In this document: positions 1 through 6,761 of the stretch, in pieces
Numbering within the stretch: the stretch's first letter is position 1
Layout: every line of letters begins with the position of its first letter
DNA from: UBA1206 sp041672465
GTDB lineage: Bacteria > Bacillota > Clostridia > Oscillospirales > CAG-382
Assembly: GCA_041672465.1 (NCBI GenBank)
Contig: JBAYZO010000027.1
Location: 1 to 23,102, forward strand
Length of the DNA: 23,102 bases
Direction: 5' to 3'
Notes under the pieces: generated by a model
What the model was told of the DNA's origin: nothing
What the model saw: the letters and a program-made list of their open reading frames with translations, nothing else
Database searches by the model: none
Program-made: the position numbers and the translations under genes

Positions 1-270
1 ATGGGATACAATCTTGTTAAAGAATATGATCGAGATTATAATGCTCTAAATAATGATATGGGCCTTAATGATTTGAACCGGTATGTGCTTGATCCCCCCG
101 AAGGTCGAATTGGTGGGCATTGTGTATTGCCGAATATAGGGCTTTTACAGAAACAAAAACCGTGGTGTGGTTTATTGAATTATATTGAAAAAGTCAATAA
201 TTTATCTGGGTTTATCGATAATATATTTGAGTTTACCGATTCATTAAAAAATATCATTAAAAAAAAATAA
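1..270 (+). CDS. C-terminal part of a possible NDP-sugar dehydrogenase-like protein (5' end uncertain)
   Basis: The frame is open from the first base to a TAA at 268-270 and encodes 89 residues. The window starts on an ATG, so this Met may be internal to a longer gene. The recognisable part is residues 35-45, a Pro-Pro-Glu-Gly-Arg-Ile-Gly-Gly-His-Cys stretch followed by Val-Leu-Pro-Asn. UDP-glucose and UDP-GlcNAc 6-dehydrogenases carry a Gly-Gly-(Ser/His)-Cys motif holding their catalytic cysteine, and the sugar genes downstream fit such a role. The tail after residue 60 is short, and no Rossmann NAD site is visible, as expected for a C-terminal piece. It could equally be an unrelated phage protein. 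The function is inferred from one motif plus context. Confidence 0.45.
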   Translation: MGYNLVKEYDRDYNALNNDMGLNDLNRYVLDPPEGRIGGHCVLPNIGLLQKQKPWCGLLNYIEKVNNLSGFIDNIFEFTDSLKNIIKKK

Positions 271-285
271 TAAGGAGGTGGCAAA

Positions 286-609
286 GTGAATTTTACAAAA
301 GCAAAAAACGCATTGAATGATAAGATTTATTTGTTTGCAATCCGGTATTTGCCAAAGTGGGCTTCAAAGATTGTACTTGCCATGATAGGGTTTTGGGATT
401 ACCGTATGGGTGATCGGTTTTGCTATTGGATTGTTCGTAATATGCACAATAAAATTCTTGGTTGGTGCGTGATTGAAGTATGGGCAAAAACAACCAGTGG
501 CAAATATAGCAATACCATCACGACAGAACTTACTGTATCCGATATGATGAAACGTTGGGTTGAAATGACCGGTGGAATATCAAAAAAGGGGATTAATAAT
601 GGAAATTAA
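286..609 (+). CDS. Small phage protein of unknown function, 107 aa
   Basis: The GTG start at 286 is chosen because a near-perfect Shine-Dalgarno (AAGGAGGTGG, 272-281) lies just upstream. The protein is basic and rich in aromatics and Trp. Its N-terminal half (residues 15-40) is fairly hydrophobic, but there is no clear transmembrane helix. The C-terminal half reads as a mixed strand/helix segment (Val-Trp-Ala-Lys-Thr-Thr-Ser-Gly then a Leu-Thr-Val-Ser-Asp-Met-Met helix), a pattern I associate with small uncharacterised phage proteins. The gene follows the previous stop by 15 bp and overlaps the next gene by 11 bp, so it is probably cotranscribed with both. No function can be assigned. Confidence 0.7.
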   Translation: MNFTKAKNALNDKIYLFAIRYLPKWASKIVLAMIGFWDYRMGDRFCYWIVRNMHNKILGWCVIEVWAKTTSGKYSNTITTELTVSDMMKRWVEMTGGISKKGINNGN

Positions 610-793
610 AGAAGCAATTAAAAAGAAGTGTTTGGTTGAAAGTAAGATAAAAGATTTGTTGAATGAATTTTCAACTGAAACCGGTTTGTATTTAACACAA
701 ATAAATATTGATGTGATTAAAAATGATTTATTTTGTCAGGATGGTAGCGATGGGTTGGTATATGTTAATGTAAAACTTGATGTTAAAATTTAA
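599..793 (+). CDS. Small helical phage protein of unknown function, 64 aa
   Basis: I prefer the ATG at 599 to the upstream in-frame ATG at 572, because an AAAAAAGGGG ribosome site (583-592) fits the 599 start and the overlap with the previous gene is then only 11 bp. The protein opens with a charged helix (Glu-Ile-Lys-Glu-Ala-Ile-Lys-Lys-Lys) and continues with a Thr-Gly-Leu-Tyr-Leu-Thr-Gln-Ile-Asn-Ile-Asp segment and a closing beta strand (Tyr-Val-Asn-Val-Lys-Leu-Asp-Val). This helix-then-strands layout is common in tiny phage proteins near structural or accessory genes. No catalytic motif is present. Confidence 0.65.
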   Translation: MEIKEAIKKKCLVESKIKDLLNEFSTETGLYLTQINIDVIKNDLFCQDGSDGLVYVNVKLDVKI

Positions 794-803
794 AAGGATT
801 ACC

Positions 804-1808
804 ATGAAAATTGCAATTATTAGTGACTTCAATATTGCCGGGCAACCGACGGCACTTATGAGGGCTATAAATAAACATACCAATCATGAAGCCCGGTGTA
901 TTATCGCCCACAACGACCACTTCCAATACGACAAGGACATTGTGTTAGACGATGGGGAAAAGTCCCTTGTGGAGGCGACTGAGTGGGTTAAACAATGTGA
1001 TTTCTTCCATTTTGGCAGGGGAATATTTAGCTGGCATGGTATGGACTGGAATGAATTAAATTTATTGACCAAAGAAAATTGCATTATAAAGTATTATGGT
1101 TCTGAATTGCGAAATAATGCTGAACGGATTCTCGACTTTCATTGCCGCACTGGCATTGCCGCAATAACCGGAACTGATTGGAGTATTACCGGGCTGTTGC
1201 CAATCGGGTTTTATCATCTTGGTTCATATTTTACAAAATTTGGTGATATGGAAGTTGAGAATTTACCAATGCTTTTAAGCAAAGATGACAATACATTTAA
1301 AAATCGGGTTTGTGCTGGTTCGGCCGGCAGTCCGATGAAAGGGTATGATTGCCTCGCTCAGGTGATAAAAGAATTGCAAGTTGATGAAGGCAGATCAATT
1401 GATTTGGATGTAATTGCCGGACTTGACAATGCAACTTGTCTTGAAAGAAAACGAGAAAGCAACATTACGTTCACAAGTCTTCATGGGGCGTGGGGTATAA
1501 GCGGCGTGGAAAGCATGTTTATGGGCCATATTGTTTTGTCTTGTATGGACTCATGGATTATGAGTCTTTACCCGGATACGCCAACAATTGTTATAAATAA
1601 AAAAAATCTGAAAGATAAGCTTCGGGAAATTTGTATGATGCACGATGATGATTTTTATGAATTGCAAACAGTGACCCGTGATTTTGCAGTTCGTAACTTC
1701 AGCACAAAAACAATCCTGAAGAGGTATCTGTATTTATTTGATTTGGTGATGAACCGAGCAAAGTATTTGAAGGGGTATTGCAATCCGACGGAAATTTATG
1801 ATTTCTGA
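804..1808 (+). CDS. GT4-like glycosyltransferase, 334 aa
   Basis: The protein probably transfers a sugar from an activated donor. It opens with a Rossmann strand (Met-Lys-Ile-Ala-Ile-Ile-Ser-Asp-Phe-Asn) followed by Ala-Gly-Gln-Pro-Thr-Ala-Leu. This resembles the N-terminal lobe of GT-B enzymes, where the acceptor-side loop sits. Near residue 170 the Ala-Gly-Ser-Pro-Met-Lys-Gly segment corresponds to the start of the donor lobe. Around residues 230-245, Gly-Ala-Trp-Gly-Ile-Ser-Gly-Val-Glu-Ser-Met-Phe-Met-Gly resembles the nucleotide-sugar binding helix of GT4 enzymes, with one of its usual glutamates. The ATG at 804 follows AAAGGA (793-797) and is better than the in-frame ATG at 777, which lies inside the previous gene. 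The length is typical for the family. Donor and acceptor are unknown. Confidence 0.65.
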   Translation: MKIAIISDFNIAGQPTALMRAINKHTNHEARCIIAHNDHFQYDKDIVLDDGEKSLVEATEWVKQCDFFHFGRGIFSWHGMDWNELNLLTKENCIIKYYGSELRNNAERILDFHCRTGIAAITGTDWSITGLLPIGFYHLGSYFTKFGDMEVENLPMLLSKDDNTFKNRVCAGSAGSPMKGYDCLAQVIKELQVDEGRSIDLDVIAGLDNATCLERKRESNITFTSLHGAWGISGVESMFMGHIVLSCMDSWIMSLYPDTPTIVINKKNLKDKLREICMMHDDDFYELQTVTRDFAVRNFSTKTILKRYLYLFDLVMNRAKYLKGYCNPTEIYDF

Positions 1809-1813
1809 TTTTG

Positions 1814-1828
1814 CGTAAGTAACTTACG
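1814..1828. other. 15-bp near-perfect palindrome (possible operator)
   Basis: CGTAAGT and ACTTACG are perfect inverted arms around a single A. The site sits just after the glycosyltransferase stop and before the terminator hairpin. A one-base centre suits a dimeric DNA-binding protein better than an RNA hairpin. No second copy was noticed. Confidence 0.3.
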
Positions 1829-1834
1829 TTCTCG

Positions 1835-1879
1835 AAGGGTTATTTTTAAAGATTTTTAAAAATAATCCTTTTCTTTTTT
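1835..1879 (+). terminator. Rho-independent terminator after the glycosyltransferase
   Basis: A 16-bp stem pairs 1835-1850 with 1855-1870, including one G-U wobble (1839/1866), around the 4-base loop GATT. A TTCTTTTTT tract follows at 1871-1879. The stem is A/T-rich with only three G/C-containing pairs near its base. Confidence 0.75.
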
Positions 1880-1885
1880 AAAAAA

Positions 1886-1897
1886 CTGATATATGAT
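1886..1897 (+). promoter_or_regulatory. Candidate promoter -10 region within repeat copy 1
   Basis: CTGATATATGAT contains TATGAT (1892-1897), which matches TATAAT at five of six positions, and is preceded by an A/T tract. The region 17 bp upstream (TTTTCT) is a poor -35, so the site may depend on the A/T tract or on a phage-specific factor. It would drive the block starting at 1960. Confidence 0.4.
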
Positions 1898-1959
1898 GAA
1901 TTTAAATGGGTAAGGAAGGAAGGAAGCAAGCAATTAACCATTAAATAAAGGAACCGACA

Positions 1960-2403
1960 ATGAAAAAAGAACCAATTATTGACGCAACCGTAAACATCTG
2001 GCACAAGGACAAAGTTAACATTTATGGCGACTGTAAAATTGGCAAAAATGTTAATATTGGAGCTTTTGTTGAGATTGGGCCGGGTGTTGAGATTGGCCAT
2101 GATACTTCAATTGCTGCATTTTGTTTTATTCCAAGTGGGGTTAAGATCGGCCATAATTGCTTTATTGGCCCGAGAGTTACTTTCACAAATGATAAATATC
2201 CACCAAGTGGAGAAGAAAATTGGCTGAAAACAGCGGTGCTTAATAAAGCGTCCATTGGAGCGGGTTCAACAATTTTACCCGGTGTTATTATTGGATATGA
2301 CGCAAAGGTTGGAGCCGGTTCCGTTGTAACAAAAAATGTGCCTGCTGGGGCGACGGTTTGTGGGAATCCTGCAAAAATTATTAATAAGAGGAATGAAAAA
2401 TGA
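1960..2403 (+). CDS. Hexapeptide-repeat (left-handed beta-helix) sugar N-acetyltransferase, 147 aa
   Basis: The protein is built of imperfect Ile/Val-Gly-x-x-x-x hexapeptides (for example Cys-Lys-Ile-Gly-Lys-Asn-Val-Asn-Ile-Gly-Ala-Phe), which form the left-handed beta-helix of acetyl- and acyltransferases. The Phe-Thr-Asn-Asp-Lys-Tyr-Pro-Pro loop at residues 69-76 is characteristic of the WbpD/WlbB group, which N-acetylates the 3-amino group of UDP-2-acetamido-3-amino sugars with acetyl-CoA. Residues 131-142 (Val-Pro-Ala-Gly-Ala-Thr-Val-Cys-Gly-Asn-Pro-Ala) are the usual end of the helix. Its stop overlaps the aminotransferase start by 4 bp (ATGA), matching the order of reactions in that pathway. 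The start follows a weak AAAGGA site at 1947-1952. The fold is nearly certain; the exact substrate is inferred. Confidence 0.85.
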   Translation: MKKEPIIDATVNIWHKDKVNIYGDCKIGKNVNIGAFVEIGPGVEIGHDTSIAAFCFIPSGVKIGHNCFIGPRVTFTNDKYPPSGEENWLKTAVLNKASIGAGSTILPGVIIGYDAKVGAGSVVTKNVPAGATVCGNPAKIINKRNEK

Positions 2404-3500
2404 TCCCATTAAGTAAACCATATTTTGATTCATACGAATTGAATGAACTGGCTGGTGTTTTGGATTCTGGTTGGGTTGCCAAAGGGCCAAAGGCGGCGGA
2501 GTTTGAACGTGGAATAGGCAGATTCCTTATTAGAGATTATTCTAATGTGATTGCTGTTAATAATTGCACTGCGGCTTTACATTTATCTTTGATGGCGTTT
2601 GGCATTGGGCCGGGTGATGAAGTGTTGGTGCCTGATTTTACATTCCCGGCGACCGCATTGGCTGTAATGTATGTTGGGGCGACACCTGTTTTTGTTGACA
2701 TTAATCCCTATACATACAATATAGATATGGATGATGCAGCTTATAAAGTTACTGAAAAAACTAAGGCAATAATTCCGGTTCATACATTTGGACAGTGTGC
2801 TGATATGAATTTAGTAATGCATCTTGCATTTAAAATGAACCTTTATGTTATTGAGGATGCGGCTTGTGCTTTTGGTTCAAAATATGATGGGCAATATGCC
2901 GGCACATTTGGGCATGCAGGGTGTTTTTCATTTCATGCAAGAAAAGGCCTTACAACTGGCGAAGGTGGCGCTGTTGTTGTAAAGGGTAAAATTGCTTCAA
3001 AAAAAATCAGGTTGATGAGCCAGTTTGGAATTGAAGGAGCTTTTGAAAGAAGCAATAAAGAAACAATAATTCCGAAAGTTGAAATGGTCGGGTATAATTA
3101 TAAAATGAGTGATATTGTTGCGGCTGTTGGTGTGGCGCAGTTAAAAAAAATTGATAGAATGATTGAAGGTCGAAGGGAGTGGGCAAACCGACTTGACCGG
3201 TTTGTTGAAAAATCCCTTGAGCTTAAGGTTCCGTACAGAGATGCAAGATGTTACCATACATTTCAATCATATGTTGCATTGGCAAAGGATAACGAAACGA
3301 GAGATAAATTGATTGTTGGGTTGAAAACAAGGCGAAATCCCATTCAGGCTTCTGTTGGAACTTATTCTTTGCAGGAACAGCCAATATTTAAACGATTTAA
3401 TAAAAATGATTGTCCCGTATCAAGAGACATTGCTCATCGGGCTATTGCACTGCCGATGTATTACGGCATTATGAAAAACCATAGAAAGGGAATAAAATGA
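2400..3500 (+). CDS. DegT/DnrJ/EryC1 family PLP-dependent sugar aminotransferase, 366 aa
   Basis: Members of this family transaminate keto-sugar nucleotides using glutamate and pyridoxal phosphate. Visible landmarks are Ser-Gly-Trp-Val-Ala-Lys-Gly-Pro near residue 22-30, the Asn-Cys-Thr-Ala-Ala-Leu-His phosphate-site segment, and Pro-Asp-Phe-Thr-Phe-Pro-Ala-Thr. Further on are Glu-Asp-Ala-Ala-Cys-Ala-Phe-Gly-Ser, which holds the pyridine-binding Asp, and Phe-His-Ala-Arg-Lys-Gly-Leu-Thr-Thr-Gly-Glu-Gly-Gly. Lys182 in that last motif is the Schiff-base lysine. The gene is coupled to the acetyltransferase by an ATGA overlap, suggesting a WbpE/WbpD-like pair. The C-terminus ends soon after Leu-Pro-Met-Tyr-Tyr and lacks most of the usual final helix, replaced by a basic tail. 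Whether this is a natural truncation is unclear. Confidence 0.9.
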   Translation: MIPLSKPYFDSYELNELAGVLDSGWVAKGPKAAEFERGIGRFLIRDYSNVIAVNNCTAALHLSLMAFGIGPGDEVLVPDFTFPATALAVMYVGATPVFVDINPYTYNIDMDDAAYKVTEKTKAIIPVHTFGQCADMNLVMHLAFKMNLYVIEDAACAFGSKYDGQYAGTFGHAGCFSFHARKGLTTGEGGAVVVKGKIASKKIRLMSQFGIEGAFERSNKETIIPKVEMVGYNYKMSDIVAAVGVAQLKKIDRMIEGRREWANRLDRFVEKSLELKVPYRDARCYHTFQSYVALAKDNETRDKLIVGLKTRRNPIQASVGTYSLQEQPIFKRFNKNDCPVSRDIAHRAIALPMYYGIMKNHRKGIK

Positions 3501-3631
3501 AAATTTTCGATACGATTATGATAATTTTGATTTTGGGTTTAATTTTTTATATTGGTTTTTGTATTGGTTTGAATACTCAATCTTTAGGCCATATTCTTTA
3601 CGAATCCAATACCGGCATTTTATGTTGCTGA
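3497..3631 (+). CDS. Tiny membrane protein, 44 aa
   Basis: The ATG at 3497 overlaps the aminotransferase TGA (ATGA) and follows GAAAGGG (3484-3490), so translation is probably coupled. Residues 7-25 form one uninterrupted hydrophobic helix (Ile/Leu/Phe/Tyr with two Gly), consistent with a single transmembrane span, followed by a short polar tail ending Cys-Cys. The gene fills the space between the aminotransferase and thyX and leaves only 18 bp to the next start. I recognise no family. It could be a small membrane effector or accessory of the sugar enzymes, or a non-functional frame. Confidence 0.5.
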   Translation: MKIFDTIMIILILGLIFYIGFCIGLNTQSLGHILYESNTGILCC

Positions 3632-3649
3632 ACCACAGAAAGGGACAAG

Positions 3650-4351
3650 ATGAAACTTATTAAACCATCTGTTGAATTACTTTATTTTAATGACGATGCA
3701 TTGAAGCTGATTGAAATTGCCGGCCGAACTTGTTACAAAAGTGAAGATAAAATTATAGAAACGTCTTCAGAAAAATTTGCATTACAGCGGCTTAAAACCG
3801 GGCATGAATCGGTAATTGAACATTCCATGGCAACTGTACGCTTTACTTGTGATCGTGGAGTAAGTCATGAACTGGTTCGGCATCGTCTTGCATCTTACAG
3901 TCAAGAATCAACCCGGTACTGTGATTATGAAGGTGGGAATGTTGTTTTCATCATTCCGAAGATTGTTGTCGGTTGCTTTCCGACTGTTGGGGGTGATGAT
4001 ATATGGGATGAGACTCGGGTCATTAAGCTTTCCGGGGTGTTGGGTTTTCATCATCCTGCGGTAATATGGGCCGATATCATGTTGTATGCGGAAGCAAGGT
4101 ATAAAAGGCTCCGGGATGCGGGTTGGTCGCCACAATGGGCAAGAAGTGTTCTGACAAACAGCCTTAAAACCGAAGTCGTCATGACGGCAAACTTCCGAGA
4201 GTGGCGGCATTTTTTCAAACTCCGAACTTCTGCTGCGTCCCACCCACAGATGAGAGAAGTTGCTATTCCGCTGTTGAAAGAAATGCAAAGCAAAATCCCG
4301 GTTATGTTTGATGATATCATTCCGGAAGAAAAAAAAATAACAATTAACTGA
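3650..4351 (+). CDS. thyX: Flavin-dependent thymidylate synthase ThyX, 233 aa
   Basis: ThyX makes dTMP from dUMP using methylenetetrahydrofolate, FAD and NADPH. The diagnostic RHR(x)7S motif is intact: Arg77-His78-Arg79, seven residues, then Ser87, inside a Leu-Val-Arg-His-Arg-Leu-Ala-Ser-Tyr-Ser-Gln-Glu-Ser-Thr-Arg-Tyr run. Other family landmarks are Gly-His-Glu-Ser-Val-Ile-Glu-His near residue 50 and a C-terminal Asn-Phe-Arg-Glu-Trp-Arg-His-Phe-Phe-Lys-Leu-Arg segment that binds dUMP and flavin. The length is normal for the family. An AGAAAGGGA ribosome site precedes the ATG. Many phages carry thyX to sustain dTMP supply. It sits between sugar genes without an obvious link to them and ends at a hairpin. 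Confidence 0.95.
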   Translation: MKLIKPSVELLYFNDDALKLIEIAGRTCYKSEDKIIETSSEKFALQRLKTGHESVIEHSMATVRFTCDRGVSHELVRHRLASYSQESTRYCDYEGGNVVFIIPKIVVGCFPTVGGDDIWDETRVIKLSGVLGFHHPAVIWADIMLYAEARYKRLRDAGWSPQWARSVLTNSLKTEVVMTANFREWRHFFKLRTSAASHPQMREVAIPLLKEMQSKIPVMFDDIIPEEKKITIN

Positions 4352-4376
4352 AAAATACAGTATACTTTAATTAAGC

Positions 4377-4407
4377 AGGGTGACGGATAAATAATGTCCG
4401 TCACCCT
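4377..4407 (+). terminator. Strong hairpin after thyX, possible terminator
   Basis: A perfect 11-bp G/C-rich stem (AGGGTGACGGA at 4377-4387 with TCCGTCACCCT at 4397-4407) encloses a 9-base loop. Only a short T-run (4407-4409) follows, so it may be a weak or factor-dependent terminator, an RNA-stabilising 3' end, or a processing site. A TATACT promoter-like hexamer lies just upstream at 4361-4366. Confidence 0.55.
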
Positions 4408-4437
4408 TTAACCATTTAATAAATTACCGGGGGTAAC

Positions 4438-4755
4438 ATGGAACTGAAAAATATTGTAACCAATAACAAACAAAATAAGAATGTTGCAATTAATTATCAA
4501 CAAAAAGAAACTGAATCATCTTTAACAGGGTATCTGTATTTTTCAAAAAAGCAGTACAGAAAGCATCGTGATGAAGGTCGGGATCGCATGTTTGCAAAGC
4601 TTATTGATGGCAGAACCGTTGAATATACCGAATTGATAAGCCTTGAAGCAATGTCTGATGACCTTTTTGTAAGGCCGATGGAAGAAGATTCATTGTTTAT
4701 TGGGGAAGGCGCTTTTGATTATTTTGCTGATGAAAAAGGGCGGGAATACAAATAA
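4438..4755 (+). CDS. Uncharacterised acidic-tailed protein, 105 aa
   Basis: I do not recognise this family. The first 25 residues are polar, Asn/Gln/Lys-rich and probably disordered. Residues 28-60 (Ser-Leu-Thr-Gly-Tyr-Leu-Tyr-Phe-Ser-Lys-Lys-Gln then an Arg/Lys/Asp-rich stretch) look structured. The C-terminal third is acidic, with Met-Glu-Glu-Asp-Ser and Asp-Tyr-Phe-Ala-Asp-Glu. A CCGGGGGT purine-rich site precedes the ATG by only a few bases. The stop overlaps the following SDR gene by one base (TAATG), so the two are likely cotranslated. No enzyme motif is seen. Confidence 0.65.
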   Translation: MELKNIVTNNKQNKNVAINYQQKETESSLTGYLYFSKKQYRKHRDEGRDRMFAKLIDGRTVEYTELISLEAMSDDLFVRPMEEDSLFIGEGAFDYFADEKGREYK

Positions 4756-5699
4756 TGAAAAACAGACGAATAATGGTGCTTGGTGGGGCTGGGTTTATTG
4801 GTAGCCACTTGTCAAATAAATTGGCAAAGGAAGGGGCTGAAGTTGTTGTTGTTGATAATTTGTTTCTTGGCAACATTAAAAATTTGAATGATGATATAGA
4901 ATTTTGCAGAACCGATGCAAGTGACTATGTTCTTTTAAACCAAGAAATTATGATTTTCAATCCAGAGATTATAATTAACCTTGCTGTGTTGCCGTTGATT
5001 CATTCGTTGAAAATGCCAAGATGCAACTTTGATATTAACACGAAAATTGTTTTAAACCTGCTGGAACTTTTACGGATAGGGGCATATAAGCGGCTCATAC
5101 ACTTTTCAAGTTCTGAAGTTTACGGTTCCGCCGAATATGCTCCGATGGACGAAAAACATCCATTATCCGCTTCAACACCTTATGCAGCAAGCAAAGCGGC
5201 CGGTGACGTGCTGGCGCTCTCGTACGCCAAGACCTTTGGAAGTAACGTTGCAATAATTAGACCGTTTAATAACTATGGGCCAAAGCAAAATGGCGGCTCT
5301 TATGCGGGTATTATTCCATTAACCATTAACCGAATTTTGGACGGCGAAGAACCGGTGATTGAAGGTGCTGGCAAACAAACGCGGGATTATATTTTTGTTG
5401 AAGATACAGTTGAAGCGGTGTTGAAGCTTATTGAAAAAGAAGATATCCGTGGTGAAGTTTTTAACGTTGCAAGTGGGCATGATATTTCTATCGAATGGCT
5501 TGTAAAAGAAATTTGCTGGCTTATGAATTATTCTGGTAAAATAAAGTATACGCCGGAAAGAGCAGGAGATGTTAAACGACATATTGCAAATACGTTAAAA
5601 GCAAAGGACGTACTTGGTTTTCATCATAAAATTGGAATGGAAACTGGTCTGAACAAAACGATTGATTGGTATTGTTATTTAAGGGGCGGAAGGGTGTGA
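4755..5699 (+). CDS. NAD-dependent epimerase/dehydratase (extended SDR), 314 aa
   Basis: This is an extended short-chain dehydrogenase of the kind that epimerises, dehydrates or decarboxylates nucleotide sugars (GalE/RmlB/UXS-like). The NAD-binding Gly-Gly-Ala-Gly-Phe-Ile-Gly is at residues 10-16, with Val-Val-Asp-Asn near 37-40 marking NAD preference. The catalytic set is intact: Ser-Ser-Ser-Glu-Val-Tyr-Gly near residues 117-123 and Tyr143-Ala-Ala-Ser-Lys147. Phe-Asn-Asn-Tyr-Gly-Pro and Thr-Arg-Asp-Tyr-Ile-Phe-Val-Glu-Asp are the usual substrate-domain motifs. The length is standard. It overlaps the upstream gene by one base and lies 3 bp before the acyltransferase gene. The exact reaction cannot be told from sequence alone. 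Confidence 0.9.
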   Translation: MKNRRIMVLGGAGFIGSHLSNKLAKEGAEVVVVDNLFLGNIKNLNDDIEFCRTDASDYVLLNQEIMIFNPEIIINLAVLPLIHSLKMPRCNFDINTKIVLNLLELLRIGAYKRLIHFSSSEVYGSAEYAPMDEKHPLSASTPYAASKAAGDVLALSYAKTFGSNVAIIRPFNNYGPKQNGGSYAGIIPLTINRILDGEEPVIEGAGKQTRDYIFVEDTVEAVLKLIEKEDIRGEVFNVASGHDISIEWLVKEICWLMNYSGKIKYTPERAGDVKRHIANTLKAKDVLGFHHKIGMETGLNKTIDWYCYLRGGRV

Positions 5700-5702
5700 A
5701 AC

Positions 5703-6761
5703 ATGATAAAAATTAGTATTGCAAACACAAAAAAAGATTTTTTGGATTGGGACGAATACGTTTTAACAAAAGAATATTCCGGATTTAATGCGAGTTCCGG
5801 CTTTTTGCGTTTTCTTAAAGAAGTGTTCACAAATAAAGGAACGGTGCCTTATTATATTGTTGCTCGTGAGGCCGGTCAAATTGTTGGGGTTTTACCGTCA
5901 ATATTGATCAAAGGTAAATATGGGCCTGTTTTAAATTCCATGCCGTGGTTTGGGTCTAATCCCGGCGTTATTGCCGATAACTTTAAAGTGGAAGCGCAAC
6001 TGATAGAAGTATTTATGAACATTGCAAAATGGACTGAATGCTTAAGCGCAACTATCATTTCAAGGCCGTTTCAGAATACAATTACGCATCAGGATTTTGA
6101 TTGGACTCATTTTGCATTAAGAATTGGTTCTGTCACAGAATTGCCTGAATATGTTAACGATGAACAATTTTATTCAGATCTCATGAAAAAGTTGCATACA
6201 AAAACCCGGAACCAATTGCGTAAATCTTTCAAAGATTGTTCAGTTATTTTCAGTGGATCAATATCATCATTTAATTTTTTATCCAAAACTCACAGAGAAA
6301 ATATGGAAGCTATTGGCGCTCCTGTAAAAGTCCGTGAATTTTGGTCTTTATTGGAAAAATTCACACTTGATGTTGATTATAATTTGTTAATATCTTATGA
6401 TCGGGAAAATAACGATAAATCTGCCGGCTTGTTGGTAAAGTATTTCAACAAAACGGTTGATTATATGACCCCAGCTGTCTTGAAAGAAAAGAGAAATCTG
6501 AATCCACTCCATACTTTGATTTATCATGCTATGAAAAATGCGGCAATCCGTGGTTTTAAATATTGGAATTGGGGCGGCACAATGCCGATTGGTATGGAAG
6601 GTGTAATGCGGTTTAAAAAACGATTTGGTTCTGAGCAATGCGAATATATTTATTTTACAAAAGTGTTCAAGGCAATGCCGACTGAAGTCACAAAAGAAAT
6701 TTTATTGGCTGAATATCCTTATTTTTATGTTTTTCCATTTAATGAGTTGGAGATAAAATAA
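5703..6761 (+). CDS. FemAB/BioF2-like (GNAT-fold) acyltransferase, 352 aa
   Basis: The layout matches the FemAB-like double-GNAT proteins (Acetyltransf_6, BioF2-like). There is an N-terminal half with Tyr-Tyr-Ile-Val-Ala-Arg-Glu-Ala-Gly-Gln-Ile-Val-Gly-Val-Leu-Pro-Ser. A Thr-Lys-Thr-Arg-Asn-Gln-Leu-Arg-Lys-Ser segment follows near residues 165-175. The C-terminal GNAT half carries Ser-Ala-Gly-Leu-Leu-Val-Lys-Tyr-Phe, Asn-Pro-Leu-His-Thr-Leu-Ile-Tyr-His-Ala-Met, Asn-Trp-Gly-Gly-Thr and a closing Phe-Lys-Lys-Arg-Phe-Gly. Relatives add amino acids to peptidoglycan or acylate sugars in exopolysaccharide loci. Its place between two sugar epimerase-like genes (3 bp after one, 1 bp overlap with the next) argues for acylation of a sugar or glycan. 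The substrate is unknown. Confidence 0.75.
   Translation: MIKISIANTKKDFLDWDEYVLTKEYSGFNASSGFLRFLKEVFTNKGTVPYYIVAREAGQIVGVLPSILIKGKYGPVLNSMPWFGSNPGVIADNFKVEAQLIEVFMNIAKWTECLSATIISRPFQNTITHQDFDWTHFALRIGSVTELPEYVNDEQFYSDLMKKLHTKTRNQLRKSFKDCSVIFSGSISSFNFLSKTHRENMEAIGAPVKVREFWSLLEKFTLDVDYNLLISYDRENNDKSAGLLVKYFNKTVDYMTPAVLKEKRNLNPLHTLIYHAMKNAAIRGFKYWNWGGTMPIGMEGVMRFKKRFGSEQCEYIYFTKVFKAMPTEVTKEILLAEYPYFYVFPFNELEIK

Larger units (their letters stand above)
1835..1906 (+). repeat. 72-bp repeated terminator/promoter-like element, copy 1
   Basis: This segment matches 7729-7800 with only two differences (1839 G versus A, 1852 A versus T) and no gaps. It holds a terminator hairpin, a T-rich tract, an A-run and a promoter-like TGATATATGAT segment. 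One difference preserves pairing in RNA as a G-U pair and the other falls in the hairpin loop, so the structure appears conserved. It separates the glycosyltransferase from the acetyltransferase. Confidence 0.9.

Noticed and set aside
1..270. Complete sugar dehydrogenase
   Set aside because: At 89 residues with no NAD-binding domain it can only be a fragment or an unrelated protein; only the Gly-Gly-His-Cys motif supports the link.
572..598. Upstream ATG for the 64-aa protein
   Set aside because: It would overlap the previous gene more and has no ribosome site, whereas the ATG at 599 follows AAAAAAGGGG.
777..803. Upstream ATG for the glycosyltransferase
   Set aside because: It lies inside the preceding gene, and the added residues are not part of the Rossmann start; ATG 804 has AAAGGA at proper spacing.
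2024..2227. Second plus-strand frame within the acetyltransferase
   Set aside because: The hexapeptide repeat in the main frame leaves an open, Leu-rich alternate frame as a by-product.
4051..4404. Minus-strand open frames over thyX
   Set aside because: They oppose a gene with an intact RHR(x)7S motif and are explained by its codon pattern.
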